Notes: generated by a model from the letters alone, not told the origin. DNA of 55,576 nucleotides from Bacteroidales bacterium (GCA_029009115.1 JAQXJU010000074.1:1-55576), one strand, 5' to 3'; counted from the first letter of the stretch, positions 1 through 8,519 are shown. Numbers and translations: made by a program.

Positions 1-20
1 TCTCTCTCAAGAAATATACT

Positions 21-130
21 GCGGTGGTTTTAGCAGCGGGGGTCCACCTCTACCCATACCGAACAGAGAAGTTAAGCCCGCTAACGCCGATGGTACTGCC
101 CCACCAGGTGGGAGAGTAGGTAGCCGCCGC
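21..130 (+). rRNA. rrf: 5S ribosomal RNA
   Basis: The segment has the 5S rRNA core with the conserved CCGAACAGAGAAGTTAAGCC stretch (59-78). The ends GCGGTGG (21-27) and CCGCCGC (124-130) pair to close helix I. It lies at the left edge of the window, so the 16S and 23S genes of the operon are presumably just outside. It is the last gene of the operon because a hairpin with a T-run follows at once. Confidence 0.95.
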
Positions 131-144
131 TTTTCATCTACTGA

Positions 145-184
145 GAGGATGATCCGAACAACGAAGGGTCATCCTCTTTTTTTG
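145..184 (+). terminator. rRNA operon terminator
   Basis: GAGGATGATCC (145-155) pairs with GGGTCATCCTC (166-176) with one G-U pair, followed by a run of seven T. It lies 14 bases after the 5S rRNA. The promoter of the next gene starts two bases after its end, so the rRNA stop and the glycosyltransferase start are packed together. Confidence 0.85.
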
Positions 185-185
185 T

Positions 186-193
186 TATATTTG
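186..193 (+). promoter_or_regulatory. -7 box TATATTTG for glycosyltransferase gene
   Basis: The sequence is an exact match to the Bacteroidota primary sigma -7 consensus TAnnTTTG. The start codon ATG at 203 is only 9 bases downstream. A start of transcription about 4-8 bases after the box would leave almost no untranslated leader. Confidence 0.65.
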
Positions 194-202
194 CATCCAG
201 CT

Positions 203-1156
203 ATGAAAGACATTTCAGTAATTATACCACTCTACAATGAGCGTGAGTCTCTTACAGAACTTGCATCCTGGATTCAAAGGGTAATGTGCGCCCACGGCTG
301 GACCTATGAGATAATACTTGTAGATGACGGAAGCACTGATGGCAGTTGGGATACCGTCAAGGCCCTCTCCAGAGAGAATCCTTCCATTCTTGGGATATCA
401 TTCCGTCGCAACTATGGCAAGTCGGCGGCTCTGTACTGTGGCTTCAAGAAAGCCAGCGGGAACGTGGTCTTCACTATGGATGCAGACCTTCAGGATTCTC
501 CCGATGAGATTCCCGAGATGTACAGGATGATTACCGAACAAGGCTACGACCTTGTGTCCGGATGGAAGCAGCACCGTAAGGATAACAAGTTCACCAAGAA
601 CATCCCTTCCAAGATATACAATGCCACGGCAAGAGCTATCACTGGCATCCATATCCACGATATGAACTGTGGTCTTAAGGCGTACCGCAACGAAGTTGTC
701 AAGAGCATCGAAGTATATGGCGAGATGCACCGCTATATCCCGTATCTTGCAAAGAACGCGGGCTATACCCGCATTACCGAAAAGCCTGTACATCATCAGA
801 AACGCAAGTTCGGAAAGAGCAAATTCGGCATAGAGCGCTTCTTCAACGGTTTTCTTGACCTTCTGAGTCTGTGGTTCCTGAGTACCTTCGGTAAGAAACC
901 TATGCATTTCTTCGGTTATTCGGGGATACTGATGTTTTTCATCGGCTTTGTGATGACGATATGGATCATATCCTCGAAGCTCATCCACCAGAATGCCGGA
1001 CTTCCGTACAGGGGAGTCACCGAACAGCCTCTGTTCTATCTTGCCCTGCTTGCCGTTGTGCTTGGAGTGATGCTTTTCCTCGCCGGGTTCATAGGCGAGA
1101 TGATAGCCCGCTCGGGAAGCGACAGAAACAAATACAACATCAAAGACGAAATCTAG
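203..1156 (+). CDS. Family 2 glycosyltransferase, DPM1/GtrB-like, membrane anchored
   Basis: This 317-residue protein probably moves a sugar from a nucleotide donor to a polyprenyl phosphate on the cytoplasmic face of the membrane. The GT-A domain has the DDGSTDG motif at 41-47 and the metal-binding D-A-D at 93-95. Two C-terminal hydrophobic helices (about 235-260 and 272-300) fit the GtrB/ArnC/DPM1 branch. The frame is open from 149, but that stretch lies inside the rRNA terminator and before the promoter, so the ATG at 203 is chosen. The next gene starts one base after the stop codon, which suggests co-transcription. In other Bacteroidota such a gene is often near DUF4199 and DUF4296 genes, as here. 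The sugar and acceptor cannot be told from sequence. Confidence 0.88.
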   Translation: MKDISVIIPLYNERESLTELASWIQRVMCAHGWTYEIILVDDGSTDGSWDTVKALSRENPSILGISFRRNYGKSAALYCGFKKASGNVVFTMDADLQDSPDEIPEMYRMITEQGYDLVSGWKQHRKDNKFTKNIPSKIYNATARAITGIHIHDMNCGLKAYRNEVVKSIEVYGEMHRYIPYLAKNAGYTRITEKPVHHQKRKFGKSKFGIERFFNGFLDLLSLWFLSTFGKKPMHFFGYSGILMFFIGFVMTIWIISSKLIHQNAGLPYRGVTEQPLFYLALLAVVLGVMLFLAGFIGEMIARSGSDRNKYNIKDEI

Positions 1157-1157
1157 G

Positions 1158-2747
1158 ATGAATATCAGACGCACTCTGCTTGCAATTGTCTTGATGACGC
1201 TTGCATCTTCCGCTTATTCACAGGTAAAACTCATTGATTCTTTTGACTCCGAGTGCTGGAAACCTGTATTCGGGGTGTCGGGCAACTGCTCAGGGACCGT
1301 TTTGAAGTACGGCATCGACAACGATGTCAAAATAGAGGGAGAAGGCAGCTTCCGCCTGGACTATAGTTTTTCAGGCTGCACCGGGTCTTCTGCCGGGGAG
1401 TATGTTTATGTCCAGAGATTGTTCGCGAACTTCCGCCCCGACCTGAGTTTCCATCCAAAGCACCTGAGCCTCTGGGTAAAGGGCAATCCTGCGAACAAAG
1501 GTAATCTGAGAGTGGTTCTCCTGCAGGGTAATATGGCAGCCAAAGGATACCGCAGGGTCTTGAAGACATATCAATATACCGACAGCGAGTCGGTCCGCAG
1601 CGACTCCTGGACCTGTGTCGAGATACCCTATGAGAAATTCTCCCTGCTTGATGCTCAGGAGGGAACTTCAGCCTCCCCGGAAGACCCGGGTCTCGATCTT
1701 ATGAACGTGATAGGCTGGAGGATAGACATTGTAAACAGCGACTCCTCGGCTTCGGAAGGCAACCGTATATATCTCGACAAGATGGAGCAGGTTACCAGTT
1801 ACGAGCCTCAATGGAATCCAAAGGCAAGGTTCTCGAGCCTCTTCATACAGCTTAATGCCAGTTATGCCGCAACCGACTGGGATGAGGTATTCGAGTCAGC
1901 AAAGAAGTTGGGAATCGATACCTGGATAATCCAGTTCTGTATCGGGCGTAAGGCAGCCTGGACCACTTCATACTACAAGGACTGCTCCCTGCCCTGGATA
2001 ACAAAGAAACTGGATATCATAGACAGGATGTATGAGGCCGCCTCGAGATGTGGCGTAAAGTTCATAATGGGAAGCTCGTACCAGTCCTGGAATACAAAAT
2101 TGCTGTGGAATCCTGAACATTACGATGAAGTATTCGAACTTAACAGGCAGGTAATTGAAGATGTAGCCCGCAATTTCTGCTCGTCTGAAGCCTTTGCCGG
2201 GTGGTATATTGCCAATGAGTTTCACGACGGAGTCAATTTTTCACCCAACTGGTTCGAAGAGGAATGCAATTCCGCTCTTGCCGCATATCTCGAAAAGACA
2301 GCCTCATATATGAAGTCTTTCAAGAATGTGCCGGTGTGCGTCGCTCCCGCCCTGTTCCGCGGACGTCCTGCAAAACTGACAGGGGAGCTCTATGACAGGC
2401 TTTTTGCGCGGACCCCTTCGGTTGACATACTCTATCTGCAGGATTGCGCCGGACGCGGCCCCGATATGGTTACGTCGGTTACTGTGGATCTTCCGAACTA
2501 TTTTGCTGAAATCAAGAAGGCCTGCGACCGTAACGGAGTGACCTTCGGGGTGGATATCGAGTCATTCTTCCGCTTCGACCTCCGCAAGCAGCCCCGCCGT
2601 CCCAAGACCTGGGAAGAACTCCGCATGCAGCTGCAGATGGCCGGAAACTTCACCGACCATATTACAAACTTCAGCTGGTTCTCCTTCCAGCCGGGCCACG
2701 AGACCTGGGAAGGATATAAGGATTACTGTTCGTCCGAAGGATTGTAG
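1158..2747 (+). CDS. Secreted DUF4434-type TIM-barrel protein with N-terminal carbohydrate-binding-like domain
   Basis: This is a 529-residue exported protein. Residues 1-21 form a signal peptide ending at A-Y-S-Q. Residues 25-215 look like a galactose-binding-like beta-sandwich (motifs with SFRLDYSF and HLSLWVKGN). The rest matches the DUF4434 barrel, a glycosidase-like family: it has an IQLNASYAATDWDEVFESAK start, an IANEFHDG segment that could carry an acidic catalytic residue, and a late GVDIESFFRF segment. Substrate and activity are unknown. It begins one base after the glycosyltransferase stop, so both probably share the promoter at 186. Its 3' end overlaps the convergent DUF4199 gene by 25 bases. 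A pure binding role is a possible alternative. Confidence 0.72.
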   Translation: MNIRRTLLAIVLMTLASSAYSQVKLIDSFDSECWKPVFGVSGNCSGTVLKYGIDNDVKIEGEGSFRLDYSFSGCTGSSAGEYVYVQRLFANFRPDLSFHPKHLSLWVKGNPANKGNLRVVLLQGNMAAKGYRRVLKTYQYTDSESVRSDSWTCVEIPYEKFSLLDAQEGTSASPEDPGLDLMNVIGWRIDIVNSDSSASEGNRIYLDKMEQVTSYEPQWNPKARFSSLFIQLNASYAATDWDEVFESAKKLGIDTWIIQFCIGRKAAWTTSYYKDCSLPWITKKLDIIDRMYEAASRCGVKFIMGSSYQSWNTKLLWNPEHYDEVFELNRQVIEDVARNFCSSEAFAGWYIANEFHDGVNFSPNWFEEECNSALAAYLEKTASYMKSFKNVPVCVAPALFRGRPAKLTGELYDRLFARTPSVDILYLQDCAGRGPDMVTSVTVDLPNYFAEIKKACDRNGVTFGVDIESFFRFDLRKQPRRPKTWEELRMQLQMAGNFTDHITNFSWFSFQPGHETWEGYKDYCSSEGL

Positions 2748-3292
2748 AAGGGATTACTGGACGGGATGTTACGTGAGATTATCGCGGAAAGGATTACTCC
2801 GTACAGGGTGCAGTAGATGAAATTGGATATGAAGGTAATCTGCGGAAGGCTTCCTTTCATCTCCGCAATGGCATCTTTTGAGGCAGAGTCGAACATCTGG
2901 GAATACTGCTGCATGGCCAGGTCTAAAGCCTGACTTAGAGCTTCAGGCTCGATGAAAAGAACCCAGGCGAGGTAGAAGCCTGCGTAAATCAGGGCTGAAA
3001 GGAGGGCGCTGGCAGCTCCGAACTTGAATGTGTCAGAATTGCTGACACCTTCATATGAAGACACCAGCTTTCTCATGAAATACTTCATAAGGAAGATGAT
3101 GCCCAACAGTTTTGCCGCCCACAGAACAACGTTCAATACGGATATCAGCATAGCTGCTGCCGCGGAACCGTTTGCAGTTAGACTGCCGGTAAGCATATTG
3201 ATGCACATATAGGCTGCGCATATCCCGCCTATGATGAGTCCGGCCTTCGCCCCCTCATTCCATATTGCCTGTCTGTTGATTTCTGATTTCAT
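2723..3292 (-). CDS. DUF4199 family integral membrane protein
   Basis: This 189-residue protein has four hydrophobic helices and the pattern of the DUF4199 family (MKSEINRQAIWNEGAKAGLI at the N-terminus, then two charged linkers around residues 85 and 130). The function of the family is unknown. The frame is open to 3316, but the -7 box of its own promoter lies at 3314-3321, so the ATG at 3292 is the credible start. Its promoter is back to back with that of thrS. The last codons overlap the end of the preceding convergent gene. Confidence 0.8.
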   Translation of the reverse strand: MKSEINRQAIWNEGAKAGLIIGGICAAYMCINMLTGSLTANGSAAAAMLISVLNVVLWAAKLLGIIFLMKYFMRKLVSSYEGVSNSDTFKFGAASALLSALIYAGFYLAWVLFIEPEALSQALDLAMQQYSQMFDSASKDAIAEMKGSLPQITFISNFIYCTLYGVILSAIISRNIPSSNPFYNPSDEQ

Positions 3293-3310
3293 AATGTGGG
3301 CTTCAAAGTC

Positions 3311-3343
3311 TCGCAAAGATAGAAAAAAATAGTATCTTTGCGA
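3311..3343. promoter_or_regulatory. Back-to-back divergent promoters in a perfect inverted repeat
   Basis: TCGCAAAGATA (3311-3321) and TATCTTTGCGA (3333-3343) are perfect 11-base inverted copies with an 11-base A-rich centre. The right arm holds TATCTTTG (3333-3340), the -7 box for thrS. The left arm holds TATCTTTG on the minus strand (3321-3314) for the DUF4199 gene. The -33 region of each promoter must lie in or near the -7 box of the other, so the two promoters share DNA. Confidence 0.75.
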
Positions 3344-3363
3344 ATTGTAGAAAACATTACATT

Positions 3364-5148
3364 ATGACGATTGCATTTACAGACGGTTCCATCCTTCCCT
3401 GGGAGGATGAGCAGGCGAAAAAGATTTTCTGGCACTCTTCAGCACACCTTATGGCCGAAGCCATAGAGCAACTCTATCCCGGTGCACGCTTCGGAGTAGG
3501 CCCTGCTGTCGAGACAGGATTCTACTATGATGTCGATTTCGGCGGAAGGCAGATTTCAGAATCAGACCTACAGGCTATAGAGAACAAGATGCTCGAACTC
3601 GCCCGCACAAAGGAAGTTTTCGAATGCACGAGGGTCTCGAAGGCCGAAGCCCTGGATTACTTCACCCGCAAGGGCGACAAATACAAGTGCGAACTTATCG
3701 CCGACCTCGAAGACGGCTCCATCACCTTCTACAAGAACGGTTCTTTCACCGACCTTTGCCGCGGACCGCACATCAAGCACGTTGACGACATCAAGGCCGT
3801 CAAACTTACTGCAATCGCCGGAGCTTACTGGAAGGGCGACCAGAACCGTGAACAGCTGACCCGAATCTATGGAGTCAGCTTCCCCAAGAAGAGTATGCTC
3901 GAAGAGTATCTCAAAGTGATTGAAGAAGCCAAAAAGCGCGATCATCGCAAACTCGGCAAAGAGATGGGACTCTTCTCCTTCTCCTCAAAGGTGGGGATGG
4001 GTCTTCCCTTGTGGCTGCCCCGCGGAGCCGTTATGAGATACGAACTCGAGAAGTTCCTCCGCCGCAAGCTTGACGAATACAATTACCTTCCGGTTGTTAC
4101 CCCGCACATAGGCGGCAAGCAGCTGTATGTAACCTCGGGCCACTACGCCAAGTACGGCAAGGATTCATTCCAGCCCATCCATACCCCGCAGGAAGGCGAG
4201 GAGTATATGCTCAAGCCTATGAACTGCCCTCACCACTGTGAGATATATCGTACTGAGCCGCGCTCGTACAAAGACCTCCCCCTGAGGCTTGCCGAGTTCG
4301 GAACCGTGTATCGTTATGAGCAGAGCGGCGAACTTCACGGACTTACCCGCGTTCGTTCCTTCACCCAGGACGACGCCCATATGTTCGTGCGTCCCGACCA
4401 GCTCAAGGATGAGTTCAAGAAGGTCATCGACCTGATTCTCTATGTGTTCAAGGTCTTCAAGTTCACTGACTATACCGCCCAGATTTCGCTTCGCGACAAG
4501 ATCAACAGGGAAAAGTACATCGGTTCAGACGAGAACTGGGAGAGAGCGGAGCAGGCCATCATCGAGTCTGCTGCCGAAAAAGGGCTCCCGACTGTCATCG
4601 AGTATGGCGAGGCTGCATTCTATGGCCCCAAGCTCGACTTTATGGTCAAGGATGCAATAGGAAGGAAGTGGCAGCTTGGAACCATTCAGGTCGATTACAA
4701 CCTCCCCGAGAGATTCGACCTGGAATACACTGCCGAAGACGGAAGCAAGAAACGCCCCGTTATGATTCACAGGGCACCCTTCGGAAGTATCGAGAGATTC
4801 ACCGCTGTACTTCTCGAACACACTGCCGGACATCTGCCCGTCTGGCTCGCTCCTGACCAGGTTAAAGTCCTGCCTGTCAGCGAAAAATATCAGGAATATG
4901 CAGAAAAAGTTTGCGATTCCCTAAAAAATGCCGATATTCGCGCTTCGGTCGATGCCCGTAACGAGACTTTGGGCAAGCGGATACGTGAGATTTCGCTGTT
5001 GAGAGTCCCGATACTTGTCATCGTCGGTGAGAAGGAAATGAACGCCGGTTCCGTCTCCGTCCGCAGGGAAGGGGTGGATCAGGGTTCTATGTCCGTTGAA
5101 GATTTTATAAGATACATCAAGGCTACAATTGCCGAAGAATTATCATAA
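3364..5148 (+). CDS. thrS: Threonyl-tRNA synthetase lacking most of the TGS domain
   Basis: This enzyme attaches threonine to tRNA-Thr in the cytosol. Its 594 residues are about 45-50 fewer than the usual 640-650. After the first TGS strand (MTIAFTDGS) the chain goes straight to PWEDEQAKK and the N2 editing domain. The editing residues are present (H24, H28, C132, H136), as are the zinc ligands of the core (C288, H339, H469) and the C-terminal anticodon-binding domain. An earlier start cannot supply the missing part: the upstream bases hold the promoter. The gene heads the thrS-infC-rpmI-rplT order found in many bacteria, with infC 29 bases downstream. Confidence 0.96.
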   Translation: MTIAFTDGSILPWEDEQAKKIFWHSSAHLMAEAIEQLYPGARFGVGPAVETGFYYDVDFGGRQISESDLQAIENKMLELARTKEVFECTRVSKAEALDYFTRKGDKYKCELIADLEDGSITFYKNGSFTDLCRGPHIKHVDDIKAVKLTAIAGAYWKGDQNREQLTRIYGVSFPKKSMLEEYLKVIEEAKKRDHRKLGKEMGLFSFSSKVGMGLPLWLPRGAVMRYELEKFLRRKLDEYNYLPVVTPHIGGKQLYVTSGHYAKYGKDSFQPIHTPQEGEEYMLKPMNCPHHCEIYRTEPRSYKDLPLRLAEFGTVYRYEQSGELHGLTRVRSFTQDDAHMFVRPDQLKDEFKKVIDLILYVFKVFKFTDYTAQISLRDKINREKYIGSDENWERAEQAIIESAAEKGLPTVIEYGEAAFYGPKLDFMVKDAIGRKWQLGTIQVDYNLPERFDLEYTAEDGSKKRPVMIHRAPFGSIERFTAVLLEHTAGHLPVWLAPDQVKVLPVSEKYQEYAEKVCDSLKNADIRASVDARNETLGKRIREISLLRVPILVIVGEKEMNAGSVSVRREGVDQGSMSVEDFIRYIKATIAEELS

Positions 5149-5163
5149 AAGTATAACTTAATC

Positions 5164-5170
5164 AGGAGGG
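5164..5170 (+). promoter_or_regulatory. Strong Shine-Dalgarno for infC
   Basis: AGGAGGG lies 7 bases before the ATC at 5178. Clear Shine-Dalgarno sites are rare in this window, so its presence here supports translation from the AUC codon and not from the TTG 90 bases downstream. Confidence 0.75.
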
Positions 5171-5177
5171 CACAACT

Positions 5178-5771
5178 ATCGCAGCACCTTTCAGACCCAA
5201 ACCCGCGGGCGCTAGACCCCAAAGCCGCGGTTTCGATCCTCGCCAACAGAAGAAAGACGAGAACGAATTGAGGATAAATCAGGAGATTACAGCTCCTCAG
5301 GTACGCCTTGTCGGAGACAATGTCCCCGAGCAGGGTGTTTATCCCATTGCGAAGGCTCTCCAGATTGCCGACAGCCTGGAACTCGACCTTGTCGAGATCA
5401 GTGCCAAGGCTGATCCCCCTGTATGCAAGATTCTGGACTACCAGAAGTTCGTCTATCAGCAGAAGAAGAAGGCCAAGGAAATGAAGGTCAATTCTGCCAA
5501 GATAGTCATCAAGGAGATTCGCTTCGGCCCCAATACCGATGAGCACGACTTCCAGTTCAAGCTCAAGCACGCCCAGGAGTTCCTGCAGGAAGGCTCGAAG
5601 GTCAAGGCCTCGATCTTCTTTCGCGGACGCTCGATTATGTTCAAGGACCAGGGTGAGAAACAGCTTCTGCGTTTTGCAGTTGAACTCGAGGCCTACGGAC
5701 GTGCAGAGGCAATGCCTGTGCTGGAAGGCAAGAGGATGATTATGATGATTGCCCCGCTTAAGAAGAAATGA
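5178..5771 (+). CDS. infC: Translation initiation factor IF-3, AUC start codon
   Basis: IF-3 binds the 30S subunit and rejects wrong start codons. The protein is 197 residues, with the N-domain from about 30 (RINQEITAP), a Lys-rich linker, and the C-domain (IKEIRFGPN onward). The only in-frame starts after the TAA at 5154 are ATC at 5178 and a TTG at 5268. AGGAGGG (5164-5170) sits 7 bases before the ATC, and the N-terminal extension is of the Arg/Pro-rich kind usual in Bacteroidota, so AUC is taken as the start. In E. coli, infC uses AUU and IF-3 represses its own synthesis through it; the same control is inferred here. There is no ATG anywhere near the start. The gene stands between thrS and rpmI. 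Confidence 0.9.
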   Translation: MAAPFRPKPAGARPQSRGFDPRQQKKDENELRINQEITAPQVRLVGDNVPEQGVYPIAKALQIADSLELDLVEISAKADPPVCKILDYQKFVYQQKKKAKEMKVNSAKIVIKEIRFGPNTDEHDFQFKLKHAQEFLQEGSKVKASIFFRGRSIMFKDQGEKQLLRFAVELEAYGRAEAMPVLEGKRMIMMIAPLKKK

Positions 5772-5820
5772 CCCGTCGCTATGACGGTTGAATATTATTA
5801 ACTTTATCAACAACAAACAA

Positions 5821-6015
5821 ATGGCAAAGCTCAAGACCAACTCCGGTGCCAAAAAGCGTTTCGCGCTTACCGGAACGGGAAAAATCAAGAGGAAGCACGC
5901 TTACCACAGCCACATCCTCACCAAGAAGACCAAGAAGCAGAAGAGGAATCTCGACCATTTCGCTATCGTCGAAAAGGTTGACGTGAACCGCATCAAAGAG
6001 CTTCTTGCAATTTAA
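5821..6015 (+). CDS. rpmI: 50S ribosomal protein L35
   Basis: This 64-residue basic protein of the large subunit has the L35 signature [14 protein letters not shown] at the N-terminus and a Lys/Arg-rich body ([20 protein letters not shown]). The start is the ATG at 5821; a frame extension to 5788 adds residues not found in the family. The gap to infC is 49 bases and contains a small CCGTC-GACGG hairpin (5773-5787). The order infC-rpmI-rplT is the classic operon. Confidence 0.96.
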   Translation: MAKLKTNSGAKKRFALTGTGKIKRKHAYHSHILTKKTKKQKRNLDHFAIVEKVDVNRIKELLAI

Positions 6016-6095
6016 TCCAATCATTGTTTAACTTGGATGTTCAGTTCGAAGAACCTTGACAGAAAAGGTCACTGACTCCAGAAAATCGTACAATT

Positions 6096-6440
6096 ATGCC
6101 AAGATCAGTCAATTCAGTTGCTTCAAGGGCACGCCGCAAGAAGATTCTCAAGAGAACCCGCGGTAACTTCCTTTCCAGAAAGAACGTCTGGACCGTAGCA
6201 AAGAACACTTACGAGAAAGGTCTCACCTACGCATACCGCGACCGTAGGGCCAAGAAGCGCAACTTCCGCGCCCTGTGGATTCAGCGTATCAATGCTGCTG
6301 CACGTCAGTACGGCATGACATACTCCCAGTTTATGGGCAGGCTTGCAAAGGAGAACATCGGTCTCAACCGCAAGGTGCTTGCAGACCTCGCTATGAATAA
6401 CCCTCAGGCATTTGAGGCCATCATCAATTCTGTAAAGTAG
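6096..6440 (+). CDS. rplT: 50S ribosomal protein L20
   Basis: This 114-residue protein binds 23S rRNA and is needed early in 50S assembly. The N-terminal arm [16 protein letters not shown] and the globular part [20 protein letters not shown] are typical. The 80-base gap after rpmI is AT-rich and could hold a control site; I see no well-formed known L20 leader there. In other phyla L20 can repress this operon. The next gene lepB follows after 9 bases. Confidence 0.97.
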   Translation: MPRSVNSVASRARRKKILKRTRGNFLSRKNVWTVAKNTYEKGLTYAYRDRRAKKRNFRALWIQRINAAARQYGMTYSQFMGRLAKENIGLNRKVLADLAMNNPQAFEAIINSVK

Positions 6441-6449
6441 TTTTGCCTG

Positions 6450-7796
6450 ATGAACTGGAGGGATATCACTGCGAACCGCTGGGTGAAGTTCATTTTCTGG
6501 GCTTTGCTCTATGTTTTGTGGGTGATATGGCTCGGTAACTTCTGGTGGCTCATCGGACTTGGTGTCATCTTCGACATCTTCATCACCCGCAAGGTCCACT
6601 GGAATTTCTGGAAGAAGCGTTACAAGGAAGGCGAGAAACACAGCGCCGCAAACGACTGGCTCGATGCCATCATCTTTGCAGTTATTGTGGTGACCTTCAT
6701 CAACATCTTCTTCTTTCAGGCCTTCAAAATCCCTTCATCATCGATGGAGAGCACTCTTTATACCGGAGATCACCTCTTCGTCAGCAAGTTGACATACGGG
6801 CCCAAAATCCCCGAGACGCCCCTGACCATCCCCTTTACCCATAACAACATCTTCGGCAAGGAATCCTACTCGACCCTTGTCAAGAGAGACTACCGCAGAC
6901 TTGCGGGGCTCAGAAAGGTACAGCGCGGAGATTGTGTCGTTTTCTGCTTTCCCAACGGAGATACAGTCCTCAGGAAAGCCCCTACGGAAGACTATCACTA
7001 TCTGGTCAGAACTCTCGGCGAAAAGACAGTTCAAGAGCATTGGGGACCCATTGTGGTCCGCCCTTCAGACAAGAAGGACCATTATGTCAAGAGGTGTGTA
7101 GGTCTCCCGGGAGATACGCTCAGCGTCAGGGATGGTCTTGTGTGGATCGGCTCCTCTCAGCAGGAAGTTTTCCCCGGAGTTCAGCTTTCGTACGAAGTGA
7201 AGACCAAGGGACAGCGAATCAACAGGGCCACACTCCTCAAACTGGGGCTCAACCTAAACGAACTGTACTACGAGCCGGCCCTGCCTGGCTATCCAATGAT
7301 GCCCCTTACGGCAGAGATGCTCGAGAAGGTCAAGGCTCTTCCAGCGGTCGAAAGCGTGACTGCGAACTTGGACAACTATCCTCCGGATTATCCGGATTCG
7401 TATCTGTCCATCTTCCCTTTCACCGAAGATTCAGGTTGGACCCGCGACAATTTTGGTCCCCTGTGGATTCCGGCTAAGGGAGCTACTGTTCCGCTCAACT
7501 CTGAAAACCTTCCACTGTATAGGAGGATAATTGCGGACTACGAGCACAACAGACTCGAACTTGACCCGGACGGAAGCATAAGGATCAACGGTCAGATTGC
7601 CCACAGCTACACTTTCAAGCAGGATTACTATTTTATGATGGGAGACAACAGGCACAATTCCCTCGATTCGAGATATTGGGGGTTCGTTCCTGAAGACCAC
7701 ATAGTCGGAAGGCCTGTGGTTATTTGGCTCTCTACCGTGAACGGGGAGAAGTTCCCCAAGAATATCAGGTGGCGCAGATTCCTTAAGTTCGTGTAG
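6450..7796 (+). CDS. lepB: Signal peptidase I, long Bacteroidota form
   Basis: The enzyme cleaves signal peptides on the outer face of the inner membrane. It has 448 residues. Hydrophobic segments lie at about 12-47 and 72-92, followed by the catalytic IPSSSMEST box with Ser98, the Lys box HYVKRCVGLPGD with Lys214, and the conserved GDNRHNSLDSR near the C-terminus. A long insert between the Lys and GDNR boxes (about 225-395) makes it longer than the 320 or so residues of E. coli LepB; such inserts are usual in this phylum. It follows rplT by 9 bases, so it probably belongs to the thrS operon. Confidence 0.95.
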   Translation: MNWRDITANRWVKFIFWALLYVLWVIWLGNFWWLIGLGVIFDIFITRKVHWNFWKKRYKEGEKHSAANDWLDAIIFAVIVVTFINIFFFQAFKIPSSSMESTLYTGDHLFVSKLTYGPKIPETPLTIPFTHNNIFGKESYSTLVKRDYRRLAGLRKVQRGDCVVFCFPNGDTVLRKAPTEDYHYLVRTLGEKTVQEHWGPIVVRPSDKKDHYVKRCVGLPGDTLSVRDGLVWIGSSQQEVFPGVQLSYEVKTKGQRINRATLLKLGLNLNELYYEPALPGYPMMPLTAEMLEKVKALPAVESVTANLDNYPPDYPDSYLSIFPFTEDSGWTRDNFGPLWIPAKGATVPLNSENLPLYRRIIADYEHNRLELDPDGSIRINGQIAHSYTFKQDYYFMMGDNRHNSLDSRYWGFVPEDHIVGRPVVIWLSTVNGEKFPKNIRWRRFLKFV

Positions 7797-7870
7797 AATT
7801 TGGAATTACGGATTTTTGTACCGAAATTTGTGCCCCCTTGTGAAGAATAAAATCAAAAAGAGTTAATACT

Positions 7871-8113
7871 ATGGCAAAGGTTTGTGAAATAACCGGAAGG
7901 AAGAGAATGAAAGGCAACAATGTTGCCCATTCCAAGCTGCGCACCAAGCGCGACTTCTCCCTCAACCTCAAGAACAAAAAGTTCTGGAGCGAGGAGGAGC
8001 AGAGGTTCATCACCCTCAAGGTCTCTTGCAAGGGTATGAGAATCATCAAGAAGAATGGTCTGGATGCCACGCTCCGCGAGGCCCGGAAGAAAGGATTAGT
8101 TAACCTTGTTTAA
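7871..8113 (+). CDS. rpmB: 50S ribosomal protein L28
   Basis: This 80-residue protein starts with [20 protein letters not shown], which is the L28 signature, and has a basic middle ([18 protein letters not shown]). It leads the rpmB-rpmG-DUF4295 group that is standard in Bacteroidota. The 74-base gap after lepB has a weak inverted repeat (AATTACGG with CCGAAATT) that could mark the end of the upstream operon, but it lacks a T-run. Confidence 0.96.
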   Translation: MAKVCEITGRKRMKGNNVAHSKLRTKRDFSLNLKNKKFWSEEEQRFITLKVSCKGMRIIKKNGLDATLREARKKGLVNLV

Positions 8114-8124
8114 TTTTTAGAGCT

Positions 8125-8313
8125 ATGGCAAAGAAAGCAAAAGGAAACAGGGTGCAGGTCATCCTTGAGTGCACAGAGCAGAAGGAGAGCGGCGTACCCG
8201 GAATGTCCAGGTACATCACTACCAAGAACAAGAAGAATACCCCGGAACGTCTTGAGAGGAAGAAATACAATCCCTTCCTGAAGAAGGTTACCGTGCATCG
8301 TGAAATCAAATAA
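8125..8313 (+). CDS. rpmG: 50S ribosomal protein L33
   Basis: This 62-residue protein has the L33 pattern [10 protein letters not shown], then [16 protein letters not shown] and KYNPFLKK. Only one of the four zinc-ligand cysteines of C+ L33 proteins is present, so this is a zinc-free type. The gene lies 11 bases after rpmB and 17 bases before the DUF4295 gene. Confidence 0.96.
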   Translation: MAKKAKGNRVQVILECTEQKESGVPGMSRYITTKNKKNTPERLERKKYNPFLKKVTVHREIK

Positions 8314-8330
8314 TCAGAGGAGATTAGATT

Positions 8331-8489
8331 ATGGCAAAGAAAGCCGTTGCAACATTCGCAGCCAAGGCCGCTACCAAGAGTATGGTCAAGTGCATCCGTA
8401 TGGATAAATCCCCCAAGACCGGTGCATATGTATTCACAGAGCACCTCGTCGAGGCTGACAAGGCAAAGGACTACTTCGCAAAGAAGTAA
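8331..8489 (+). CDS. DUF4295 small protein (ribosomal protein cluster)
   Basis: This is a 52-residue basic protein (begins MAKKAVATFAAKAATKSM, ends KAKDYFAKK) encoded directly after rpmG. The DUF4295 family is found in Bacteroidota in this same place after L28 and L33, which suggests a ribosome-linked role, but no function is known to me. The ATG at 8331 follows an AGGAGATTAG stretch. A strong terminator ends the operon 30 bases downstream. Confidence 0.85.
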   Translation: MAKKAVATFAAKAATKSMVKCIRMDKSPKTGAYVFTEHLVEADKAKDYFAKK

Positions 8490-8519
8490 CAATCTTTACT
8501 TGAGATAGTTTTTTAGGAG

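Noticed and set aside
398..1174. A 258-codon open frame on the minus strand opposite the glycosyltransferase
   Set aside because: It is a shadow of the conserved GT-A frame, without a promoter or domain.
2710..2800. Repeated GGATTACT words (about 2723, 2753 and 2790)
   Set aside because: Spacing is irregular and they fall in the coding ends of two overlapping genes; no symmetric or tandem structure is formed.
6016..6095. L20 autoregulatory leader between rpmI and rplT
   Set aside because: Only a 4-base GTTC/GAAC pairing with an 8-base loop is seen; there is no convincing match to known L20-binding structures.
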